A DNA stretch of 64,000 nt from Streptomyces liliiviolaceus (GTDB lineage Bacteria; Actinomycetota; Actinomycetes; Streptomycetales; Streptomycetaceae): contig NZ_JAGPYQ010000002.1 of NCBI RefSeq assembly GCF_018070025.1, forward strand, positions 744,001-808,000, read 5' to 3'. Shown here one piece after another: positions 42,957 to 51,633 of this stretch (position 1 is the first letter of the stretch; each line of letters starts with the position of its first letter). A program made the position numbers and the translations under genes. Below the pieces are notes generated by a model. It had not been told where the DNA came from. It did not search any database and worked only from the letters and a program-made list of their open reading frames with translations.

Positions 42957-44546
42957 CTACCAGCTGGGCTTGCGGGACAGCTCCCACACCATCATGATCG
43001 TCGACGGGTCGATGGACCGCTCGACGCCGGAGATCTCCTCACTGGCGGCGATGTACTGCTTGCCCTGCCAGAGAGGGAGCAGCCGCGCGTCGTCCACGAG
43101 GATGTTCTGCGCCTTCTCGAACTGCTCGACGACGTCCCCGCGGTCGGTCCGCCGGCGCGACTCCGGCAGCAGGACGTCGGTGATCTCGGGCGACTTGTAG
43201 GGCGTACCGAGCGCGTTCTGCTCGCCGACGAACGGGGCGATGAAGTTCTCGGCGTCGGGGAAGTCGGGGAACCAGCCACGGCCGAACACGGGGTACTCGC
43301 CCTTGCGGTAACCGGCCTCGTACGTCTTCCAGGGGCGGCCCTTGACGGTGACGCTGAACAGGCCGGTCTCGTTGAGCTGCCGCCTCAGCTCCTCGAACTC
43401 GGGCTTGGTCATGGAGCCGTACCGGTCCGTCGTGTACCAGAGGGTGAGCGGTACGCGCTCGGAGATGCCCGCCTCCAGGAGGATCTGCCGGGCCTTGGAG
43501 GTACTGGGGCTGCCGTAGTCGTCGAAGAATCCGGTGGTGTGGCCGGCCAGTCCGCTCGGGACCATGGAGTACAGCGGCTCGACGGTGTCCTTGTAGATGC
43601 TGTGGGCGATGGCCGGCCGGTCGACGACCTGTGCGACGGCCTTGCGGACCGCCGCCTTCCTGGCCCACGGGTCCTTGGGGTTGAACACCAGGTAGCGGAT
43701 CTCGGTGCCCGCGCCCTCCACCAGCTGGATGTCGTCCTTGCCGCGCCGGTCCTCCAGGGCGACGACGTCCTTGGCGGCGAGTCCGCGGAGGGTGACGTCG
43801 ATCTTCCGGTCCTTCAGGGCGCCCACCATCTCGTCCGAGTCCTGGAAGTACCGGATGGTGACGGCGCTGTTCTGGCGGTCGGCGGAGCCCTTGTAGTTGC
43901 CGTTGCGGACGAGCCGGGCCTCCTGCCCCTCCTCGTACGACTCCAGGCTGTACGGTCCCGACCCCGTGACCTCGCTGTCCTCGCGCAGGGCGTCGGCCGG
44001 GTACTCCTCGGGGTCGACGATCGACATGGCGGGTGTGGCGAGCACGAACGGGAAGGTGGCGTCCGGCTTGTTGAGGCGGAAGACGACCTCGTCCGTCCCC
44101 TTCGTCTCGACCCGTGCCAGGCTGCCGAGCAGGCCCGCGGGGCCGCCGTCCACGGCGATCTTGCGGATGCGGTCGATGGAGTGCTTCACGGCCTCGGCGT
44201 CGAGCGCGTGCCCGTCGGAGAAGGACAGCCCCTCCCGCAGCTTGCAGCTGTACGTGCGGTTCGAGTTGTCGGTGAAGCGGCAGCTCTCGGCGGCGTCCGG
44301 CTCGGGCGCGGACGCGCCGGCCGGGTAGCTGAGGAGGGTCTGGTAGATGTTGCGGAACAGCTCCCACGACCCGTCCCAGGACGCGGCGGGGTCGAGGGTG
44401 CTGGGTGCGCTGGTCGTGCCCACGATGATCGGACCCTCGCCCTCGGCCGAGTCCGAGGAGAACACTCCGCACCCCGTGACCAGGGATATGGAGGTGATGG
44501 ACGCGATCACCGACAAGTGCCGCAGAGACCGGTTCCGCTTCAACAC
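42957..44546 (-). CDS. Peptide/nickel ABC transporter substrate-binding lipoprotein (orphan)
   Basis: Family 5 extracellular solute-binding lipoprotein of 529 residues. Signal peptide with lipobox VTGC (Cys about 26). The body matches OppA/DppA-type proteins: STLDPAASWDGSWELFRNIY, YSCKLREGLSFSDGHALDAE and GSGPYSLESYEEGQEARLVR. No permease or ATPase genes are beside it. I chose GTG 44546, which has GAGGAG at 7 nt; an in-frame GTG two codons earlier is too close to it. Ligand unknown. Confidence 0.9.
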   Translation of the reverse strand: MLKRNRSLRHLSVIASITSISLVTGCGVFSSDSAEGEGPIIVGTTSAPSTLDPAASWDGSWELFRNIYQTLLSYPAGASAPEPDAAESCRFTDNSNRTYSCKLREGLSFSDGHALDAEAVKHSIDRIRKIAVDGGPAGLLGSLARVETKGTDEVVFRLNKPDATFPFVLATPAMSIVDPEEYPADALREDSEVTGSGPYSLESYEEGQEARLVRNGNYKGSADRQNSAVTIRYFQDSDEMVGALKDRKIDVTLRGLAAKDVVALEDRRGKDDIQLVEGAGTEIRYLVFNPKDPWARKAAVRKAVAQVVDRPAIAHSIYKDTVEPLYSMVPSGLAGHTTGFFDDYGSPSTSKARQILLEAGISERVPLTLWYTTDRYGSMTKPEFEELRRQLNETGLFSVTVKGRPWKTYEAGYRKGEYPVFGRGWFPDFPDAENFIAPFVGEQNALGTPYKSPEITDVLLPESRRRTDRGDVVEQFEKAQNILVDDARLLPLWQGKQYIAASEEISGVERSIDPSTIMMVWELSRKPSW

Positions 44547-44594
44547 GCGCACGCTCCTCGATGAGCCCCGCCAAAGTGGGCAGGACCATATCGC

Positions 44595-44633
44595 AGTGCC
44601 CCGCCCGTCAAACGGCTCTGACGGCGGGGCACT
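44595..44633. terminator. Strong hairpin between SDR and lipoprotein genes
   Basis: Arms AGTGCCCCGCC...GTCA and TGACGGCGGGGCACT pair over about 15 bp with one bulged C around an 8-nt loop. It can end the SDR operon (minus strand). TTGACG inside it and TATGGT downstream could also be part of the lipoprotein promoter. Confidence 0.6.
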
Positions 44634-44642
44634 TGACGTGCA

Positions 44643-44788
44643 CGAACATCATTTGTTCGATTTTTTTCGGCTCTGCGACTCTTGTTTGGAATCTGTGCGG
44701 AACATATCCGCTTTCCGCATGAATTTTCCGTGTGGAAAACCCGTGTACGACGCAGGGTTTAAAACGCCGAATTTATTGTCGTCACCGG
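44643..44788. other. AT-rich island with hairpin and T-run
   Basis: This stretch is about half A+T, far above its surroundings, and holds no gene. CGAACA-TCATT-TGTTCG (44643-44659) is followed by A and seven T, a textbook intrinsic terminator on the plus strand. A perfect TTTTCC-GTGT-GGAAAA dyad is at 44724-44739. Runs such as TTTAAAA and TTTATT follow. Confidence 0.55.
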
Positions 44789-45547
44789 TCAGGACACTCC
44801 CGCGTTGAGGAAGATCCCGCCGTCGACCACGAGCGTCTGCCCGGTGATCCAGTCCGACTGCTCCGAGGTGAGGAACGCCGCGGCGCCCCCGATGTCGGAG
44901 GGGACCCCCAGCCGGCCGAGCGGGTACGCCGAGGCGACCTCCTCCTCGCGGCCCTCGTACAGGGCCTGCGCGAACTTGGTCTTGACCACGGCGGGCGCGA
45001 TCGAGTTGACGCGCACCAGCGGCGCGAACTCGTGCGCCAGCTGCAGGGACAGGTTGATCATCGCGGCCTTGCTCATGCCGTACGCGCCGATGAACGGCGA
45101 GGCCGAGACGCCCGCGAGCGAGGCGATGTTGACGATCGCGCCGCCGTTCGCGCTCTGCCACGCCTTCCACGTCTGCTGGGCGAAGCCGAGCGCGGAGACG
45201 ACGTTGGTCTCGAACACCTTCCGCGCCACATTGAGGTCGAGGTCGGCGATCGGCCCGAACACCGGGTTCGTACCGGCGTTGTTGACCAGGAAGTCGACGC
45301 GGCCGAACGCCTCCATGGTGCGCTCGACGGCGACGGCCTGGTGGGCCTCGTCGTGGGCCTTGCCCGCGACGCCGATGACACGGTCGGCGCCGAGCTGCTC
45401 GACGGCCTCCTTGAGGGCGTCCTCGTTGCGGCCGGTGATGCACACCCGGTCGCCACGGGCGAGCAGCGCCTGCGCGACGCCGTAGCCGATGCCGCGGCTG
45501 GCGCCGGTGACGAGGGCGACCTTGCCCGAGAGTTCCACAGTGGTCAT
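44789..45547 (-). CDS. Short-chain dehydrogenase/reductase
   Basis: Classical SDR of 252 residues: cofactor motif VTGASRGIGYG, NNAG motif, active-site Ser/Tyr/Lys as NIASLAGVSASPFIGAYGMSK. The C-terminal TGQTLVVDGG is typical. It follows the FabG-like gene by 16 nt in one operon. It may reduce 3-oxoacyl or similar carbonyls; the substrate is unknown. Confidence 0.9.
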   Translation of the reverse strand: MTTVELSGKVALVTGASRGIGYGVAQALLARGDRVCITGRNEDALKEAVEQLGADRVIGVAGKAHDEAHQAVAVERTMEAFGRVDFLVNNAGTNPVFGPIADLDLNVARKVFETNVVSALGFAQQTWKAWQSANGGAIVNIASLAGVSASPFIGAYGMSKAAMINLSLQLAHEFAPLVRVNSIAPAVVKTKFAQALYEGREEEVASAYPLGRLGVPSDIGGAAAFLTSEQSDWITGQTLVVDGGIFLNAGVS

Positions 45548-45563
45548 GTCCCTGTCCCCAGTC

Positions 45564-46325
45564 CTAGTTGAGCGGTCCGCCGGCGACGTACAGCACCTGG
45601 CCGGAGACGAATCCGGCGGCGTCGCCCGTGAAGAAGGCGATCGCGTTGGCGATGTCGTCCGGGTTGCCCACGCGCTGGACCGGGATCTGGGTGGCGGCCG
45701 CGGCCTGGAACTCCTCGAAGCCCATGCCGACGCGCTCGGCGGTCGCGGCGGTCATGTCCGTCACGATGAAGCCGGGCGCCACGGCGTTCGCGGTGACGCC
45801 GAACTTGCCGAGCTCGAAGGCGAGGGTCTTGGTGAAGCCCTGCAGACCGGCCTTGGCGGCGGAGTAGTTGACCTGGCCGCGGTTGCCGAGCGCCGAGGAC
45901 GAGGAGAGGTTGACGACCCGGCCGAACTTGGCCTCCACCATGTACTTCTGGACGGCCCGCGTCATCAGGAAGGAGCCGCGCAGGTGCACGTTCAGGACCG
46001 TGTCCCAGTCGGACACGCTCATCTTGAACAGCAGGTTGTCGCGGAGCACGCCCGCGTTGTTCACCAGGATCGTCGGCGCCCCGAGCTCCTGGGCGACCCG
46101 CGCCACGGCGGCCTCGACCTGCGCCTCGTCGGAGACGTCGGCGCCCACCGCGATCGCCCTGCCGCCGGCGGCGGTGATCTTCTCGACGGTGTCCTTGCAC
46201 GCGGCCTCGTCGAGGTCGATCACCGCGACGGCACGGCCCTCGGCGGCCAGTCGTACGGCGGTCGCGGCGCCGATGCCGCGCGCGGCACCGGTGACTACGG
46301 CGACGCGCTGCTCAGTGGTGGACAT
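45564..46325 (-). CDS. FabG-like 3-oxoacyl-ACP reductase (SDR)
   Basis: SDR of 253 residues with VTGAARGIGAATAVRL, VNNAGVLRDN, and the catalytic SSSSALGNRGQVNYSAAKAG. This is close to FabG in length and motifs; it may supply fatty acid or secondary reductions. First gene of a two-SDR operon with an upstream promoter and a palindrome. GAGGAG precedes the ATG. Confidence 0.9.
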   Translation of the reverse strand: MSTTEQRVAVVTGAARGIGAATAVRLAAEGRAVAVIDLDEAACKDTVEKITAAGGRAIAVGADVSDEAQVEAAVARVAQELGAPTILVNNAGVLRDNLLFKMSVSDWDTVLNVHLRGSFLMTRAVQKYMVEAKFGRVVNLSSSSALGNRGQVNYSAAKAGLQGFTKTLAFELGKFGVTANAVAPGFIVTDMTAATAERVGMGFEEFQAAAATQIPVQRVGNPDDIANAIAFFTGDAAGFVSGQVLYVAGGPLN

Positions 46326-46378
46326 TGCTGGTTCTCCTCGCCCTTGGGGAAGCCCTTGAACGGTACACCCCACTGGTG

Positions 46379-46437
46379 AGCGACCGCTTAGTACCTTCAA
46401 CGGACGAGACGCTAGAAGCCTTGGCACCCAGTGTCAA
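46379..46437 (-). promoter_or_regulatory. Promoter and operator of the two-SDR operon
   Basis: On the minus strand, a perfect TTGACA (46437-46432), a 17-nt spacer and TAGCGT (46414-46409) form a consensus promoter. Just after the start point, AGCGACCGCT (46379-46388) is a palindrome of AGCG/CGCT halves, a plausible TetR-type operator. No regulator gene is next to it. Confidence 0.7.
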
Positions 46438-46507
46438 CGGCACACCGCGCCCATGTGATCCATTACCTGGCCCGGAGGTGGCCCGTCCCCGGCGGAAAGG
46501 TGATGCC

Positions 46508-46939
46508 TCACCTGACGAGCAGGTCGAGCAGGCGTGCCGTCTCGGCCTCGGGATCGGCGGTGAGTCCGGTGTGGACGGGCCCCGGCTGCACGACCGTGGA
46601 GCGGGGCGCGATCAGCCAGCGGAAGCGGCGTCCGGCGTCGTCGCCCGCGGCCTGCCCGGCCGCCGCGCCCCCGGCGCAGACCCCCTCGACGGCCCGCAGC
46701 GCGGCCCGTACGCCGGGCGCGTCCGCCGCCGGGTCGAGCGCGAGCAGCTTGGTCTCGTCGAGATGGGTGCGGGCGGCCACGAAGGAGTGCGCGCGGCAGT
46801 ACACGAGCACGCCCGCGTTGAAGTACTCCCCCCGCTCGACGCGCGGCACGACGCGCAGCACCGCGTACTCGTAGACGACCCGGTCGGCGGCGTCCACGAC
46901 GTCGCCCCCACGGCTTTCCCGGCCGTCGCGCTCGCTCAC
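46508..46939 (-). CDS. DUF3037 protein
   Basis: Protein of 143 residues with YEYAVLRVVPRVERGEYFNAG and VLVYCRAHSFVAARTHLDET, matching DUF3037. Its start overlaps the stop of the HipA-like gene by 4 nt. The two families are often adjacent in bacteria. Function unknown. Confidence 0.82.
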   Translation of the reverse strand: MSERDGRESRGGDVVDAADRVVYEYAVLRVVPRVERGEYFNAGVLVYCRAHSFVAARTHLDETKLLALDPAADAPGVRAALRAVEGVCAGGAAAGQAAGDDAGRRFRWLIAPRSTVVQPGPVHTGLTADPEAETARLLDLLVR

Positions 46940-47763
46940 TTCGTGCCCTTCCGGATGCCGATGCCACTGACGTTACTGGTACCGCTGGTACCACTGGTTC
47001 CGCTGGTTCCGCCCTGGAGGCGGATGCGCTCGTGGATGGTGGCGGCGCGGGCGAGGAGCGGCCGCGCATACGCCTGCCGGAGCGCGTCGGCCGAGTCGAA
47101 GCCGGGCTCGTCCTTCAGCCACTCCTCGGGGATCGCGGCGGTCACCTCGGCGAGCAGGTCCTCCGTGACGCGCGGCCCCAACTCCGCGGCGGCGGCCGGG
47201 ATGTCGGGCCCGAAGGGGGCGAGGGCGTGGTCGGTGGCGTCGTACGGCTTGGCCGCCGAGGCCTGTGTGCCCGGCCAGTTGTGGTGCCAGATCATGGTGG
47301 CGCCGTGGTCGATGAGCCACAGATCGCCGTCCCGGAACAGCATGTTGGGGTTGCGCCACGACCGGTCGACGTTGTTGACCAGCGCGTCGAACCAGACGAC
47401 CTTCCCGGCTTCCTCCGGGCTCACCTCGTGGACGAGGGAGTCGAAGCCGATCGCTCGGGAGAGGAAGTCCATCCCGAGGTTCAGTCCGCCGCTCGACTTG
47501 AGCAACTCCTGCACCTGCGTGTCGGGTTCGCCGAGTCCGATGACCGGATCGAGCCCGATCGTGACGAGCCCCGGTACGCGCAGCCCCAGGCGCCGGGCGA
47601 GCTCACCGCAGACGACCTCCGCGACGAGGGTCTTGCGCCCCTGTCCGGCGCCGGTGAACTTCATGACGTACGTACCGAGGTCGTCGGCCTCGACGAGCCC
47701 CGGCAGCGAGCCGCCCTCACGCAGGGGCGTGATGTAGCGGGTCGCGGTGACTTCTGTCAGCAT
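46936..47763 (-). CDS. HipA-like kinase-family protein
   Basis: Protein of 275 residues of the HipA-like group often paired with DUF3037. It has YVMKFTGAGQGRKTLVAEVVC (ATP-binding-like Lys), GLRVPGLVTIGLD, WFDALVNNVDRSWRNPNM (catalytic-loop Asp/Asn) and LWLIDHGATM (metal Asp). Ser-Thr-Gly repeats near the C-terminus come from 9-bp tandem repeats at 46979-47012. A target protein is unknown; there is no HipB-like partner. Confidence 0.85.
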   Translation of the reverse strand: MLTEVTATRYITPLREGGSLPGLVEADDLGTYVMKFTGAGQGRKTLVAEVVCGELARRLGLRVPGLVTIGLDPVIGLGEPDTQVQELLKSSGGLNLGMDFLSRAIGFDSLVHEVSPEEAGKVVWFDALVNNVDRSWRNPNMLFRDGDLWLIDHGATMIWHHNWPGTQASAAKPYDATDHALAPFGPDIPAAAAELGPRVTEDLLAEVTAAIPEEWLKDEPGFDSADALRQAYARPLLARAATIHERIRLQGGTSGTSGTSGTSNVSGIGIRKGTK

Positions 47764-47817
47764 TTCCCCAGGTTATAGGGGCTGCGGCAGCCGCCCTCCG
47801 GAGGCTCCCCGATCCCG

Positions 47818-48081
47818 GTGGCCGGAGCCCCGCGCGTAGCTGCGGTCAAAATAGCCGACGGTATCGGGGTGTTCGACAACTATCATGCCTTCGGCGGAGA
47901 CCCCGGTCAGACCTTCCTGGACCTCCGGTCCGACCGCGCACGCGAGTACGAGAACTTCGCGGGGACGCACGGCTGGAAGACCGCCGACGTGAGCGCCGCC
48001 TCGGAGTCGGTGACGGCTTCCGCTTCCGCTTCCGCTTCCGAGAAGGTGACACACGCTCTCCTCGCCGCGGCGGCGCGATGA
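47818..48081 (+). CDS. Possible small protein or gene remnant
   Basis: An 87-codon frame whose central 50 codons show strong Streptomyces third-position G/C bias (VFDNYHAFGGDPGQTFLDL onward), but with no good ribosome site. Ala-Ser repeats come from four GCTTCC hexamers near 48010. I do not recognise a family. It fills most of the 453-nt gap between the HipA-like and S9 peptidase genes; it may be the tail of a decayed gene. Confidence 0.3.
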   Translation: MAGAPRVAAVKIADGIGVFDNYHAFGGDPGQTFLDLRSDRAREYENFAGTHGWKTADVSAASESVTASASASASEKVTHALLAAAAR

Positions 48082-48216
48082 CGCGGCCGTAGGGAACTCA
48101 CTCCCGGGCGACCGGGACAGCTCTCCCGGTGAGCCCTGAGCGCTGAGCGACGGGACCGGCCGGGGTCGAGCCGGCGCCCGGCCGCGTATGAATCCATCCT
48201 CCCGAAGGGAACCCCT

Positions 48217-50415
48217 GTGCCCGTGACCGCCGAAGACCTGCCCCTGCAGTTCGCCCGGACGAAGCGTTTCTCCCTCGGTGTGCCGCGCGGTTTCACCGTC
48301 TCGCCCGACGGCGAGCGTGTGCTCTTCGTGCGTACCGCGAGCGGCCGCTCCACGACGAGCCTGCTCTGGCTGTACGAGACCGGCGGGGAACGGACGCTCG
48401 CCGACCCGCTCGCCCTCGGCGACAGCAGCGACGCCGGCGAGGTCCCGGAGGCCGAACGGATCCGCCGCGAACGGGCCCGCGAGACCAGCGCCGGAATCGT
48501 CTCGTACGCCACCGACGCGGCCGTCCGCCTGGTCGCGTTCGCCCTCGCGGGCGCCCTGTGGACCGTACGCACCGACGAGGGCGTCCCCCGCCGGATCCCC
48601 ACGGCGGGCCCGGTCGTCACCCCGCGCCCCAGCCCCGACGGCACACACATCGCGTACGTGAGCGGGGGCACCCTGCGTGTCGTACGCGCCGACGGCACCG
48701 GTGACCGCGCACTGGCCGGGCCGGAGGACCCGGAGGTCACCTACGGGCTCTCCGACCACGTGTCGGCCGAGTCGCTGGACCGCGCACGGTCCTTCTGGTG
48801 GTCGCCGGACGGGGACGCGCTGCTGGTGGTGCGGGTCGACAACTCGCCCGTACAGCAGTGGTACATCGGCGATCCGGCGCACCCCGGGCGTCCCCCGCGC
48901 GCGATCCGGTACCCGGCCGCGGGCACCGCCAACGCACGACTGTCCCTGCACGTCGTGGGCCTCGACGGCGGTCGCGTCGACGTGGACCTTCCCAAGGAGG
49001 CCGTGTCGCATCCGGGCGGGGAGTGGACCGACCCGGCCTTCGAGTACCTCGCGCAGGCGGACTGGGGCGCGGCCGGGCCCCTCGCCGTCGTACAGACCCG
49101 CGACCAGCGTTCGGCGTACGTGCTGAGCATCGATCCGGCGACCGGAGCGACCACGACGCTGCACCACCTGACGGACGCCGCCTGGCTGGAGTTCGTCCCC
49201 GGAACTCCCGCCTCCACCGCGGCCACCGGTCTCGTCCTCACCACCCAGGAGGGGACCCGCGGACTGCGGATGACCGGAACCGGGGTCCGTACACCGCAGG
49301 GCATGTACGTCCACGAACTGCTCGGTGCGGCGGGCGGGCGGCTCTACTTCATGGCCGCCGAGGAGCCGACCGAGGCGCACGTGTGGTCGTACGACCCGGA
49401 GAACGGCTTCGCCCGGCTGACCGACGAGCCGGGCGTGCACCACGCCGCCGTCGGAGGCGGCACCGTCGTGCTGGACAGTTCGACGCTCGACGGGCAGACG
49501 GTGACCGTGCTGCGGGACGGCGTCCCGGCCGGGCGGATCGAAGTACTGGCCGAACGCCCCGTGACCCGGCCGCGCCCCCGCTTCCTGACGCTCGGCGCAC
49601 GCGCACTGCGCGCGGCACTGTATCTGCCGACGTCGTACGAGCCCGGGGCATCGGAGCCGGAGTCGGAGCGGGAGTCGCAGCTGGACCCGGAGATGGACTC
49701 GGACCGGGCCGCGGACCGTCGGGGCCGTCTCCCGGTGATCGTGCACTCCTACTCCGGGCCGGGAATGCAGACGGTCGTGAAGGCGACCAGGTGGCACCAC
49801 GCCGTGAACCAGTGGTTCGCCGATCAGGGGTTCGCGGTGCTGTCGGTCGACGGGCGCGGCACTCCGGGGCGCGACCGGGCCTGGGAGACGGCCATCCACG
49901 GCGACCAGCTGATGCCGGTCGTCGAGGACCAGGCCGACGCCGTACGCGCCGCCGCGGAGCTCTTCCCGGAACTGGACACGGGCCGGGTGGCCATCCGCGG
50001 CTGGTCCTTCGGCGGCTATCTCGCGGCGGGAGCCGTACTGCACCGGCCCGATGTGTTCCACGCCGCCGTCGCGGGCGCTGCGCCGACCGATCTGCGGCTG
50101 TACGACACGCACTGGAAGGAGCGCTACCTGGGGCATCCGGACGTACAACCGGACCACTACGACCGGTGCTCACTGGTGGCGCACGCCCATAAACTCACGC
50201 GCCCCTTGAAGCTCGTCCATGGGATGGCCGACGACAATGTGTTCCCGGCACATATGTTGCGGTTCTCGGCGGCCCTGCTGGCGGCCGGTCGGCCCCACAG
50301 CGTGCTCCCATTGGCAGGCGCGACTCATCTGGTGGCACAGGAAGGCGTGATAGACACCCTGCTCCGAATGGATCTCGATTTCATCAAGAAGTCGCTCGAT
50401 CTCCGGACCGCCTGA
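48217..50415 (+). CDS. S9 family prolyl oligopeptidase (DPP-IV-like)
   Basis: Serine peptidase of 732 residues, predicted to release dipeptides after Pro or Ala. An N-terminal beta-propeller (about 30-470) precedes the alpha/beta-hydrolase domain. The catalytic triad is Ser597 (GWSFGG), Asp672 (HGMADDNV) and His704 (GATHLV). No signal peptide is evident, so it is probably cytoplasmic. An acidic Glu/Ser/Asp stretch near 485-505 interrupts the start of the hydrolase domain. Confidence 0.94.
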   Translation: MPVTAEDLPLQFARTKRFSLGVPRGFTVSPDGERVLFVRTASGRSTTSLLWLYETGGERTLADPLALGDSSDAGEVPEAERIRRERARETSAGIVSYATDAAVRLVAFALAGALWTVRTDEGVPRRIPTAGPVVTPRPSPDGTHIAYVSGGTLRVVRADGTGDRALAGPEDPEVTYGLSDHVSAESLDRARSFWWSPDGDALLVVRVDNSPVQQWYIGDPAHPGRPPRAIRYPAAGTANARLSLHVVGLDGGRVDVDLPKEAVSHPGGEWTDPAFEYLAQADWGAAGPLAVVQTRDQRSAYVLSIDPATGATTTLHHLTDAAWLEFVPGTPASTAATGLVLTTQEGTRGLRMTGTGVRTPQGMYVHELLGAAGGRLYFMAAEEPTEAHVWSYDPENGFARLTDEPGVHHAAVGGGTVVLDSSTLDGQTVTVLRDGVPAGRIEVLAERPVTRPRPRFLTLGARALRAALYLPTSYEPGASEPESERESQLDPEMDSDRAADRRGRLPVIVHSYSGPGMQTVVKATRWHHAVNQWFADQGFAVLSVDGRGTPGRDRAWETAIHGDQLMPVVEDQADAVRAAAELFPELDTGRVAIRGWSFGGYLAAGAVLHRPDVFHAAVAGAAPTDLRLYDTHWKERYLGHPDVQPDHYDRCSLVAHAHKLTRPLKLVHGMADDNVFPAHMLRFSAALLAAGRPHSVLPLAGATHLVAQEGVIDTLLRMDLDFIKKSLDLRTA

Positions 50416-50537
50416 ACCATGCGGGTGACGTGCCCGTACACCTAGTCGGATCGACGCACATCCACGCAAACGCACAACCTTGCATTTGCACACTTGTACC
50501 TCTGCACACCTGCACATCTGTGGAAGGGACCGCCACT

Positions 50538-50996
50538 ATGTCCAGCGAATCGCTTCAGCCTGCTCCGGCACTCTGTCGTCGCACCGTCCTGGCAGCGTTG
50601 GGCGGGGCCGGGCTGGCCGCCGCACTGACCGCCTGCGGGGGCTCCGACGACTCGTCGTCCGGCACCTCCTCGAACTCCTCCTCCGACGCGTCGACCGGAT
50701 CCGCCGGCGGTACGGCACTCGCCAAGACCACCGACATCCCGGAGGGCGGCGGGAAGGTCTTCGCCGACCAGTCCGTGGTGGTCACCCAGCCGACGGCAGG
50801 CGAGTTCAAGGCCTTCTCCACGGTGTGCCCGCACCAGCAGCAGCGCGTGAACAGCGTGGACAACGGCCTCATCACCTGCCCCGCCCACGGCAGCCAGTTC
50901 AGCGTCGCGGACGGCGCCGTCAAGAAGGGGCCCGCGACCAGCGGCCTGACCGCCGCCAACATCAAGGTGAGCGGGGACTCGATCACGCTCGCCTGA
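50538..50996 (+). CDS. Rieske [2Fe-2S] lipoprotein
   Basis: Exported iron-sulfur protein of 152 residues. Tat-type signal RRTVLAALGG ending in lipobox LTAC, a Ser-rich linker, then the Rieske cluster ligands CPHQQQRV and CPAHGSQF. It probably transfers electrons at the outer face of the membrane; partner unknown. It ends 14 nt inside the convergent gene. Upstream, 50455-50530 is a CA-rich low-complexity run with repeated GCACAYYTG-like units. Confidence 0.9.
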   Translation: MSSESLQPAPALCRRTVLAALGGAGLAAALTACGGSDDSSSGTSSNSSSDASTGSAGGTALAKTTDIPEGGGKVFADQSVVVTQPTAGEFKAFSTVCPHQQQRVNSVDNGLITCPAHGSQFSVADGAVKKGPATSGLTAANIKVSGDSITLA

Positions 50997-51633
50997 CCCG
51001 GCGGGGCCGTTTGAAGCAGGTCAGCACGTCGTCCGTGGTGGTGATGGTGGCCACCAGGGCGAGCGTGTTGCGGATCATCGCGGGGGTGTAGTCCGAGGGC
51101 ACACCCGCGATGGCGTCCCCCGGGACCACGGCGGTGTAGCCGCGGTTCACGGCGTCGAACACCGTGTTGGGCACGGCCACATTGGCGGAGACACCGGTCA
51201 CGACGAGCGTGCGGCAGCCCAGATTGCGCAGCAGCGCGTCGACGTCGGTGCCCGCGAGGGGCGACAGACCGTGCAGGCGGCGTACGACGAGGTCCTCCGC
51301 GGCGACCTCCACGGGCGGCGCGACCCGGACCGCCGTACTGCCGGCCAGTTGCTGCACCGGGAGCCGTTCGGCCGCGCGGAACAGCCGGGCGTTGTGGTTG
51401 GCGCCGCGGCCGTCCGGGCGGCGCTCGGCGACCGCGTGCATCACCTGTACGCCGCTCTCGTGGGCCGCGGCCACCAGGCGTGCGATCCGGTCCAGCACTC
51501 CCGACGAACGGGCCTCCCTGGCGAGTTCCGGCAGCGCGCTGTCCGGGCCGACGACACCCTGCTGGCACTCGACGGTCAGCAGCACCGTGGTCGCGGGATC
51601 GAGGAGTTCGCTGAGCGCTTCGTACGACGGCAT
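50983..51633 (-). CDS. Isochorismatase-like protein lacking the catalytic Cys
   Basis: Protein of 216 residues with the isochorismatase/cysteine-hydrolase fold. The usual catalytic Asp position reads LLTVECQQGVVG (Glu for Asp). The segment that normally holds the nucleophile Cys reads VVTGVSANVAVPNTVFDA, with Ala where Cys is expected. Its real reaction is therefore doubtful: an altered chemistry or a binding role. Its stop overlaps the convergent Rieske gene by 14 nt. Confidence 0.82.
   Translation of the reverse strand: MPSYEALSELLDPATTVLLTVECQQGVVGPDSALPELAREARSSGVLDRIARLVAAAHESGVQVMHAVAERRPDGRGANHNARLFRAAERLPVQQLAGSTAVRVAPPVEVAAEDLVVRRLHGLSPLAGTDVDALLRNLGCRTLVVTGVSANVAVPNTVFDAVNRGYTAVVPGDAIAGVPSDYTPAMIRNTLALVATITTTDDVLTCFKRPRRVRRA

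Noticed and set aside
44643..44659. SOS (LexA) box CGAAC...GTTCG
   Set aside because: Actinobacterial LexA sites have a 4-nt spacer; here it is 7 nt, and a T-run follows, favouring a terminator.
50455..50530. Small Cys-rich minus-strand peptide in the CA-rich run
   Set aside because: Low-complexity sequence with no ribosome site and no third-position bias.
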